Shown here: in pieces, positions 1 through 5,740 of the stretch | Position numbering within the stretch: the stretch's first letter is position 1 | How the letters are laid out: the number at the start of each line of letters is the position of its first letter | Origin: Candidatus Gastranaerophilales bacterium | GTDB taxonomy: Bacteria > Cyanobacteriota > Vampirovibrionia > Gastranaerophilales > Gastranaerophilaceae | Reading direction: 5' to 3' | DNA length: 41,353 bases | NCBI GenBank assembly: GCA_910587175.1 | Contig: CAJULH010000014.1 | Location: forward strand, 1-41,353 | Notes under the pieces: generated by a model | What the model saw: only the letters and a program-made list of their open reading frames with translations | Told to the model about the DNA's origin: nothing | Database searches by the model: none | Translations under genes and position numbers: made by a program

Positions 1-47
1 TTGTAAAGTCTTTATATACGAGAACTACAGGCATATTTTTATACGTG

Positions 48-74
48 ACTATTTGTCGGTAGATGACAAATAGT
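48..74. promoter_or_regulatory. 10-bp inverted repeat upstream of the XRE regulator gene
   Basis: ACTATTTGTC (48-57) and GACAAATAGT (65-74) are perfect inverted copies separated by 7 nt. They end 22 nt before the start codon of the XRE-type regulator at 97. A palindrome this close to a helix-turn-helix gene is a natural place for an autoregulatory operator, though it could equally be an RNA hairpin. The repeat is seen; its function is inferred. Confidence 0.5.
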
Positions 75-96
75 AAGAGATTCATAATTATAAATT

Positions 97-339
97 ATGA
101 AAACAAAAATTCGGCTTAAGAAGAAAATATTGAAAAATCTGGGTTTGCGTGTAAAATATTTTCGCAATCTTAAGGGAATTTCCCAAGAAGCACTTGCATT
201 TCAAATAGGGGTGGATAGGACTTATATAGGAGCTATTGAACAGGGTTCAAGAAGTCCTTCCATATATTGTTTGTTTATAATTGCAAATGCGCTGGATATA
301 ACTTTAAACGAACTTGTTGATATAACAATTGAAAAATAA
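97..339 (+). CDS. XRE/Cro-family helix-turn-helix regulator, 80 aa
   Basis: This is a small DNA-binding protein made almost entirely of one HTH_3 (lambda Cro/CI-like) domain. Residues about 17-75 show the usual five-helix pattern: 'RVKYFRNLKGISQEALAFQIG' region, recognition helix around 'VDRTYIGAIEQG', then 'SPSIYCLFIIANAL' and the closing 'ITLNELVD'. The basic N-terminus (KTKIRLKKKI) precedes the domain. There is no effector domain, so it is probably a simple repressor. No convincing Shine-Dalgarno precedes the ATG. A CATAAT or TATAAA box sits within 10 nt of it, so the mRNA may have almost no leader. The inverted repeat at 48-74 is a candidate operator. Its targets are unknown, and the next gene is convergent. 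Confidence 0.85.
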   Translation: MKTKIRLKKKILKNLGLRVKYFRNLKGISQEALAFQIGVDRTYIGAIEQGSRSPSIYCLFIIANALDITLNELVDITIEK

Positions 340-362
340 TTATGTGTTTATTGTTGAAGTAT

Positions 363-1820
363 TTATATACTTCCCAAAATCTTCAATTCAAACTCAGGGG
401 CAATTTCTTCAAGACAAATCACGGGAATGTCTGTATACAATTCAGACACAAGCACAAAAAGCATATGCCTTAAATGCTGCGGGGCAACAAGCACAACGTC
501 TTTTTTAGCAGAAATTTCTTCTATTGTTCTTGCAAATTTTTCAAACTTTGCACCGTCAATCTTTACAATGCCTGTTTCACTATCCCCTTCTTCAGACTGC
601 GCTTCAAGCATTTTTATAATTTTATCGTTTACTTCATATCCGATAATTTCCTTGTTTTCATTGCTCAAAGACCAGCAAATCTGTCTTGAGAGCGCAACGC
701 GAAGTTTGTCCAGAAGGTCTGCCTTTGATTCATCATCGGCATAATCATTTATTTTCTCGAAAATGTATATTACATCCTTCACGCTCACTTTTTCTCTTAT
801 TAGTGAACAGAAAAGATATTTCAGCTCTGAAAGGGATATAAAATCTCCCAGAATGTTATCAATTAAAAGAGCGTTATTTTCACTTACAATCTCTATATAG
901 CGGTTCAGGTCGTTATAATTAAATATTTCAGATACACATTTTATTGCAAAATATTTTAGGTATTCTGCAATGTATCTGCAAGGCTCAAACCCCTCTGCCC
1001 AAAAATCTTTTGCTTCATTTTCAGGTATCCAGACTATTTTTCTTCCTGAAAGCGTATCTATATCTTTAATAGAGCCTTTGGGGTATTTTTTTAAATTTAA
1101 TTCATCACAAAAATAAACAATATGGTTTGGATAAGCTTTTGCCTGAATTATAGGAATAGAGTGGATATTGATAGTAAATGTATATTCATCCAATTCGGGG
1201 TTTTCTAAGAATAATACTTTAGGAATTATATACCCAACCTCGTTTGTAAGCTCCTGTCTTACTTTTACGGTTTCAGCCAGCAGGTTTGTTCCTGTGTTTG
1301 ACGGGTTATTTAAAGAATAAATTTCTTCGCTTAAATGAATTGAAAGCCTTTCTTCGCCAAGTGCATTTGCCATTTTTGAGGGGGATAGAAGGCTTTTTAA
1401 TTGCTTTTTAAGGTTATTAAGCTCATTAACCTCTTTTGCAATTTCTTCATTTAAAACTTCTCTCTCATCCGGCTTTGCGCCTTCAAGAAAGTGTTTTAAA
1501 TCTTCAATTTTTTCCCTTTTTTCCCTTATTTTCTTTTGAAAATTAAGGCAGAGTTCATACGGCTCTTCTTTTGAATAGAGCATTTTTTCCATCTTTGTTT
1601 TATAGCCCTGGATATCTTCAAATTCCTGTTCGCTTTTTGAAAATTCCACCTCTTTTACAAAGATGACATTATAAACAACCTTGTTGTTAATTTCTCCTTC
1701 ATGCAAAGAATACAATTCCCACCCCTGCTTTGACATGGAATTTAAAATGTTTTCTAAGCCCTGAACATCTTCAAGGGGGCAGGTTTTTATGCAAAACTCC
1801 TGACGTGTGCTTTTATACAT
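363..1820 (-). CDS. Soluble DUF4177-like / FlhA C-terminal-domain (FHIPEP) fusion protein, 485 aa
   Basis: Three parts are visible. Residues about 1-60 look like a DUF4177 domain (LNSMSKQGWELYSLHEG core). Residues about 61-150 form a charged coiled coil. Residues about 185-485 resemble the cytoplasmic C-terminal domain of the flagellar/type III export gate protein FlhA: 'RQELTNEVGYIIPKVLF', 'EYTFTINIHSIPI', a 'GFEPCRYIAEYLK' stretch, 'LIREKVSVKDVIYIFEKINDYA', 'LRVALSRQICW', and a terminal 'VVLVAPQHLRHML...DIPVICLEEIAPEF'. No transmembrane helix is present, so the FlhA membrane half is absent. In FlhA this domain docks export chaperones. What a free-standing version does is unknown. An extended -10 box (TGT-TAAAAT, 1827-1835) ends 6 nt before the ATG, suggesting a leaderless mRNA. 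The FHIPEP assignment is from remembered family patterns. Confidence 0.7.
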   Translation of the reverse strand: MYKSTRQEFCIKTCPLEDVQGLENILNSMSKQGWELYSLHEGEINNKVVYNVIFVKEVEFSKSEQEFEDIQGYKTKMEKMLYSKEEPYELCLNFQKKIREKREKIEDLKHFLEGAKPDEREVLNEEIAKEVNELNNLKKQLKSLLSPSKMANALGEERLSIHLSEEIYSLNNPSNTGTNLLAETVKVRQELTNEVGYIIPKVLFLENPELDEYTFTINIHSIPIIQAKAYPNHIVYFCDELNLKKYPKGSIKDIDTLSGRKIVWIPENEAKDFWAEGFEPCRYIAEYLKYFAIKCVSEIFNYNDLNRYIEIVSENNALLIDNILGDFISLSELKYLFCSLIREKVSVKDVIYIFEKINDYADDESKADLLDKLRVALSRQICWSLSNENKEIIGYEVNDKIIKMLEAQSEEGDSETGIVKIDGAKFEKFARTIEEISAKKDVVLVAPQHLRHMLFVLVSELYTDIPVICLEEIAPEFELKILGSI

Positions 1821-1826
1821 ATCATA

Positions 1827-1835
1827 ATTTTAACA
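1827..1835 (-). promoter_or_regulatory. Extended -10 promoter, predicted leaderless start
   Basis: On the minus strand TGT-TAAAAT is followed by exactly six bases (TATGAT) and then the ATG at 1820. No Shine-Dalgarno lies between. Transcription would begin at or next to the start codon. Confidence 0.5.
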
Positions 1836-1861
1836 TAAAATCATACAAAAAATGTCAGGAT

Positions 1862-2221
1862 TTAAACAGAATTTTTATCAGCTGCTTTTCTTTTTTTTGA
1901 ATTAATAACCGAATCAATTACAGAACCTGCCAAAACGCCTACAAGTGTCATTGCTGCTATGGCGCCATATTTTGTTGTCTTTTGACCTTGTTCTACGCTT
2001 TTTTTCAAAATTTCGGGATTGAAATCTTTGAGTTGCGTTTTAAGACGCTCTGCTGTTTTTTGCAAAAAAGCCGCGTATTCCGGAGTTTTTCTATAATTAT
2101 TTATTTTTAAATTTGTGCCTAAAGCAAAACCTGTGCCCGTAATAACTGCTCCAAGTCTTGTTTTTGTATATTTATTTCCATTTTGTGTATAGTCTGTCTT
2201 AGATACCAATGGTATTTGCAT
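1862..2221 (-). CDS. Hypothetical protein with C-terminal membrane segment, 119 aa
   Basis: I do not recognise this family. The N-terminal half is polar with a glycine-rich stretch (LGAVITGTGFALGTNLKI), the middle is a charged helix (KTAERLKTQLKDFNPEILKK), and residues about 83-106 (YGAIAAMTLVGVLAGSVIDSVI) form one likely transmembrane helix followed by a basic tail. It lies between two other leftward genes of unknown function. An AAGGA is present but about 11 nt from the ATG, so initiation looks weak. Confidence 0.6.
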   Translation of the reverse strand: MQIPLVSKTDYTQNGNKYTKTRLGAVITGTGFALGTNLKINNYRKTPEYAAFLQKTAERLKTQLKDFNPEILKKSVEQGQKTTKYGAIAAMTLVGVLAGSVIDSVINSKKRKAADKNSV

Positions 2222-2351
2222 TTATGAATTTTTCCTTTTGAACGCTATTTGTTGTTTCTATAAAACCAAAAAACAAAAAATTTGCCATTGCTATTAATAA
2301 AATCGCATATTAGTATATTGTGCCTTTTTAAGCCATCACAAGATTTTAATA

Positions 2352-3578
2352 TTAAAATTCATAATAGGCTTCTTGTTGACCTAATCCGATATGGTTAACC
2401 GCGCAGCTGGATGGTGTGCCATCTTCATTAAAAAACAGCCAGTAAGCCCTTTTTTGATTTTTATCTTTATCCATTTCAAAACCTTTAACCCAGCTGAATA
2501 ACGTATTGTCCCTAAAATCATAATCTTCATCAGTTTTGTTTATAGATTGAACTCCATCATCGTGAAATTCGGTTGCACGTTCAATGCCTTTTTCATAGCT
2601 TTTAATCATATTGTTTTCATCATAGCTTAAAGACATATGTTCGCCGGTTGTTTCGTTTGTTGTTTTAATGCCGGAAATTATATCTGTTACTTCTTTCTTG
2701 TCTTTTTTCCATACAAACCCTTTGCCATCTTCAAAGAAGTAAATATATTCTCCTTGACCGCGCTCTTTTTCTGAATAAAAACAATCTTTCATCCAAGTTG
2801 TAAGTTTGTCTGTTTTGCTGCTAAAGTTAAATTCTTCTGCAGCCTTTATGTATGTTTCGGTTTCTTCAAGATTTGTTGCATATTCATAAAGTTTGCCGTC
2901 ATAGTATTTGAAACTTTCGGCAGCTTTTTTGCCGCCAGGTATTTGTTCAAAACCTTTGTCTATACAGATGATGTTTTCAGAATTATTTGTTTCAAATAAA
3001 GTTCTTCTTAAGATTTTGTCGCCCTCAAATTCTTCCATATATTTCTGTCCGATAGCTTCACCTTTTTTATTGATTCTATCAATAAATCTTACGTTGCTGG
3101 TTTCTTTAAAATTATTTGCAGCACCGTTTTGAATTATTTCAAAAACTTCATCATATTCATTTTTTGCTGCGGTTTGAATATTTTCTGCTTTTGCTTGAAG
3201 TTCTTTGCTTTGTGTTATTATTGATTTTCCTTTTTCCTGAATTGAAGAAACGGAAGCAAGGACATTGTCTTTGATTTTTATTATTTCATCCGGAACAGAC
3301 ATTGAGCCGTTAACACTTTGTTTTCCTCCGGTAAAGCTTAATTTGCCTGTCTTTACAAGAACAAACAATCCTGCGGCTGCAGCAAGAAAAGCACCTGCTC
3401 CTATAATTGCTTTTTTATGACTCTTTTTTGAAGGAATGAAAACATCCGGTTCCTGGGAAAGATCAACTTGCGGTTGCGGATTTACAACGGGAGCGGGGTT
3501 ATTTTGAACAGGCTGGATGGTTGAGGGATTTAAAGTTTGTTGTATATACATTTGGTTGATATTGCTTAAATTACTCAT
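2352..3578 (-). CDS. Hypothetical membrane-anchored protein with P/Q/N-rich N-terminus, 408 aa
   Basis: Residues 1-50 are rich in Asn, Gln and Pro. A basic patch (KKSHKK) precedes one strongly hydrophobic helix at about residues 56-76 (IIGAGAFLAAAAGLFVLVKTG), followed by 'LSFTGG'. Residues about 95-150 are helical. The C-terminal 250 residues are a charged, aromatic-rich globular region with several short repeats of the type 'YxxGxxYEY/F', reminiscent of MORN-like or antitoxin-like repeats but not assignable. The overall plan (disordered PQN head, one helix, soluble domain) matches the large protein at 38145-40634. The topology is probably a single pass, with orientation undetermined. A GAAAGAAG ribosome site precedes the ATG. 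Confidence 0.65.
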   Translation of the reverse strand: MSNLSNINQMYIQQTLNPSTIQPVQNNPAPVVNPQPQVDLSQEPDVFIPSKKSHKKAIIGAGAFLAAAAGLFVLVKTGKLSFTGGKQSVNGSMSVPDEIIKIKDNVLASVSSIQEKGKSIITQSKELQAKAENIQTAAKNEYDEVFEIIQNGAANNFKETSNVRFIDRINKKGEAIGQKYMEEFEGDKILRRTLFETNNSENIICIDKGFEQIPGGKKAAESFKYYDGKLYEYATNLEETETYIKAAEEFNFSSKTDKLTTWMKDCFYSEKERGQGEYIYFFEDGKGFVWKKDKKEVTDIISGIKTTNETTGEHMSLSYDENNMIKSYEKGIERATEFHDDGVQSINKTDEDYDFRDNTLFSWVKGFEMDKDKNQKRAYWLFFNEDGTPSSCAVNHIGLGQQEAYYEF

Positions 3579-3740
3579 AGCTTCTTTCTAAAAACTTTAC
3601 TTTATACTGTATAAAAACTTCTGAAGAAAAATTATTGATAAAAAAGAGAAACCATAAATTAATATAAATTAATAAATGATAACTATTATTTTATTTTGCC
3701 ATAGCCATCCGGGAGTTTGTGGTATTAAGCAATATTTTTG

Positions 3741-3749
3741 TGTTACAAT
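3741..3749 (+). promoter_or_regulatory. Extended -10 promoter of the SRP RNA gene
   Basis: TGT-TACAAT sits 7 nt before the predicted 5' end of the SRP RNA at 3756. There is no good -35, which is typical when a TGn extension is present. The same nine bases recur before the higB gene at 12682-12690. Confidence 0.6.
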
Positions 3750-3755
3750 ATTTTT

Positions 3756-4019
3756 AACCACGCTCCACGGGGTGTTGCATACTCTCGACCGGAAGCCTAT
3801 GCCGGGTGCAGAGCCTACCGTGAGGGGTCGGGGAGTAAAATTCTAAAATTTAAGTATTGTTGATACCTGTTTTTAGAACGGCGATTATGTAATTGAACCG
3901 TGTCAGGATGGAAACATAGCAGCACTAAATTAACCGTTAACGGGTGTTTTTAAGGACAGGAGAAGATATTTAGGTTTTTAGGTTTTATTTTCTGTTTTCG
4001 AAAGGTAGTGGCGTGGTTT
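3756..4019 (+). ncRNA. ffs: Signal recognition particle RNA, large bacterial type
   Basis: The SRP domain IV hairpin is unmistakable at about 3901-3930: TCAGG-ATG-GAAA-CAT-AGCAGC gives the conserved asymmetric internal loop and a GNRA tetraloop, exactly in the layout of E. coli 4.5S (TCAGG-TCC-GGAA-GGA-AGCAGC). The RNA ends pair: AACCACGC at 3756-3763 with GCGTGGTT at 4011-4018. The long arm between them, with a 5' GC-rich fold (about 3764-3836), resembles the Alu-bearing large RNA of Bacillus rather than the roughly 100-nt form of E. coli. In the cell it binds Ffh and targets nascent membrane proteins to FtsY. The extended -10 at 3744-3749 fits a 5' end at 3756. The exact 3' end is uncertain. 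Confidence 0.9.
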
Positions 4020-4046
4020 ATTTAAAAAATTTTAAGGAAGTTTTGA

Positions 4047-4970
4047 ATGCCAAAGAAGAATGAAATTGAAATTGTTGTAGATGTGGAAACCACAGGACTT
4101 GATTACACAAAAGAAAAAATTATTGAATTTGCCGGTGTAAAGCTTGTAAACGGCGAAATAACAGAAAAATTTGAAACCCTTGTAAACCCAAAACAACATA
4201 TAAGAAAATCATCCCAGGCTGTGCATGGAATAACCGAAGAAATGCTTGAAGATGCTCCTGTCGAAGAAGAAATTTACCCCAAAATATTTGAATTTCTCGG
4301 AAATTATCCTATCGTTGCCCACAATGCAATATTTGATTTCAGCTTTTTAAACAGAACTTCAAAACGTCTTTATAATAAACCTTTAGAAAACCACCATATT
4401 GATACGCAATTTATGTTTAAAGAACTCTACCCGCAGCTTGAATCCTGCGGTTTGGAATCTTTAATGAATACATTTAATGTGGATTTTTCCACCCGTCACA
4501 GGGCAATGGCTGATGCAGAGGGTCTGGCGCTTTGTTATCCTGCGCTAAAGAAGATGTATTTTCAAAAGTATGAGTGGCAATTGAGCCAGCTGAATAACAT
4601 TGAATATCTTTTTGAAAGGTATTTGAGACTACAGCAGGCTATAACTGTTATGCAGTCTGAAATTCAGGATTTAAGGTCAATCTTTAAAGTTTATTTTGAA
4701 AAAGGCGGGGCGGATATTGTTGCAAATTCCGGTGAAATTTTAACATATAACTGTAAAAAAACCTTTTCATACGATTTTCTTCAAATCAAGGATATCCTGG
4801 ATGAAATCGGTGCTTTGCCAAAGGCTGTAAGGCTTAATAATGCTTTTGTGGACAGACTTGTAAATGGCAGCGGAATAGATGCTGACATTAAGGATAAAAT
4901 TAAGGCTGCAAGGTGTGAAATTACCGAAAATAAAACTTTTAATGTTGTAAAGCCGGATAAATGCCACTAG
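4047..4970 (+). CDS. DEDDh 3'-5' exonuclease, DnaQ/PolC-epsilon-like, 307 aa
   Basis: The first 175 residues are an RNase T/DnaQ-type exonuclease. The acidic metal ligands are D12 and E14 (VVDVETTGLD), D97 (AHNAIFDFSFL) and D156, with the general base H151 (RHRAMADA), so all five DEDDh residues are present. It removes nucleotides from 3' ends of DNA and may proofread or repair. The remaining 130 residues hold a helical segment (about 180-222) and a small C-terminal domain I do not recognise. The protein is longer than a bare epsilon subunit and lacks a polymerase or UvrC part. An AAGGAAG site lies 7 nt before the ATG. It directly follows the SRP RNA gene on the same strand and could be read from that promoter. 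Confidence 0.85.
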   Translation: MPKKNEIEIVVDVETTGLDYTKEKIIEFAGVKLVNGEITEKFETLVNPKQHIRKSSQAVHGITEEMLEDAPVEEEIYPKIFEFLGNYPIVAHNAIFDFSFLNRTSKRLYNKPLENHHIDTQFMFKELYPQLESCGLESLMNTFNVDFSTRHRAMADAEGLALCYPALKKMYFQKYEWQLSQLNNIEYLFERYLRLQQAITVMQSEIQDLRSIFKVYFEKGGADIVANSGEILTYNCKKTFSYDFLQIKDILDEIGALPKAVRLNNAFVDRLVNGSGIDADIKDKIKAARCEITENKTFNVVKPDKCH

Positions 4971-5001
4971 AAAATTTCTTGCTATAGGCTGATTTCGGGC
5001 A

Positions 5002-5296
5002 TGTTATATTAAGATATGTTGCTTTTTATTACGTTTTATTAAGTATAAAGTATATAAAAAAGCAATATTTTTTGCAACAAATACTTTATATAAGTACGAG
5101 AGAGAGAAAACAAAATCCAAACAAAAGAGAGAAAAAGACCACAAAACCCACTAAAAACCACATTAAAAAAGAGAGAAGAGAGAAAGAAGAAAAGGCGCTT
5201 CTATAAACAAAGCCTTACAAATGCTACCAAAACCACATTACTACTTACACTTAGAGGATACTTACAAAATTTAAAGGGCTTAAATGCCCTTTTTTC
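5002..5296 (+). ncRNA. Candidate small RNA: T-poor, A/G/C-rich intergenic transcript
   Basis: The roughly 380 bases between the exonuclease gene and the next, convergent gene contain no credible ORF. From about 5095 to 5206 the plus strand is almost free of T and dominated by GAGAGA and ACCACA runs, so an RNA of this strand would be unstructured. Upstream are a TGT-TATATT extended -10-like box (near 5004-5012) and an AT-rich inverted repeat (TATAAAGTAT near 5044 with ATACTTTATA near 5081). Downstream the tract ends in a clear intrinsic terminator at 5273-5296. A promoter, a low-structure body and a terminator together suggest an sRNA. It could instead be a long 3' UTR of the exonuclease mRNA. 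Start and end are approximate. Confidence 0.35.
5273..5296 (+). terminator. Rho-independent terminator
   Basis: AAAGGGC (5273-5279) pairs with GCCCTTT (5286-5292) around a six-base loop, and the T run continues to 5295. It closes the non-coding tract that follows the exonuclease gene. The reverse strand also has a weak U-rich tail, so it may serve the convergent gene too. Confidence 0.75.
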
Positions 5297-5351
5297 TTTA
5301 CCCTTTTTCTTTTTCCTTAAAAGTTCCTGTATTTTTTATGTTTTAAATATT

Positions 5352-5606
5352 TTAATTGCCTGGAAAATAGTCGCAGATGAGCTTTTTACTTTTGTTAAAT
5401 TTTAAAAGATTTGCAATCTTTTTTACCAAAGGTGCAGGATGAAGCATTTTTTTATACTTATCCAGAAGGATTGCTTTTTTTATAAGTGTGCGGTTATAAA
5501 CCTCTGCCATAGAGGCATTTGAATCTATATAAGGTTCAAGTTCGCGCATTTGTTTTTTACAATTTAAGATTTCAACTTCTAAACGTTTTATAAGCTTTTT
5601 ATTCAT
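5352..5606 (-). CDS. Small basic coiled-coil protein, 84 aa
   Basis: No family is recognised. The protein is basic and helical throughout, with a heptad-like first half (KKLIKRLEVEILNCKKQMREL) and a lysine-rich second half ending in 'ICDYFPGN'. It has no signal peptide or membrane helix. It is divergent from the GH38 gene, and both starts share the short interval 5607-5740. There is no clear Shine-Dalgarno before the ATG. A small cytoplasmic or nucleic-acid-associated protein is plausible. Confidence 0.5.
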   Translation of the reverse strand: MNKKLIKRLEVEILNCKKQMRELEPYIDSNASMAEVYNRTLIKKAILLDKYKKMLHPAPLVKKIANLLKFNKSKKLICDYFPGN

Positions 5607-5703
5607 AGTTTAACTTGGGGATTTATCATTTCTTTCCATATAAGTATATCCAATTTTCAACCTTTGAAGCTCCCCTAAAAAATGGAAAAGTATATGTTGA
5701 ATA

Positions 5704-5712
5704 TGGTAGAAT
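5704..5712 (+). promoter_or_regulatory. Extended -10 promoter of the GH38 gene
   Basis: TGG-TAGAAT places the transcription start near 5719, leaving about 21 nt of leader that includes AAAGGAA before the GTG at 5741. This supports the GTG start over the longer open frame beginning at 5615. Confidence 0.5.
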
Positions 5713-5740
5713 GTGGTGTATATTTTTCAAAGGAAATATT

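Noticed and set aside
5095..5206. CRISPR or short tandem repeat array in the GAGAGA-rich tract
   Set aside because: There are no regular repeat-spacer units; the similarity is compositional only.
5615..5740. 42-codon N-terminal extension of the GH38 frame
   Set aside because: No homology is visible before residue 43, a promoter -10 lies within it at 5704-5712, and a good ribosome site precedes the GTG at 5741.
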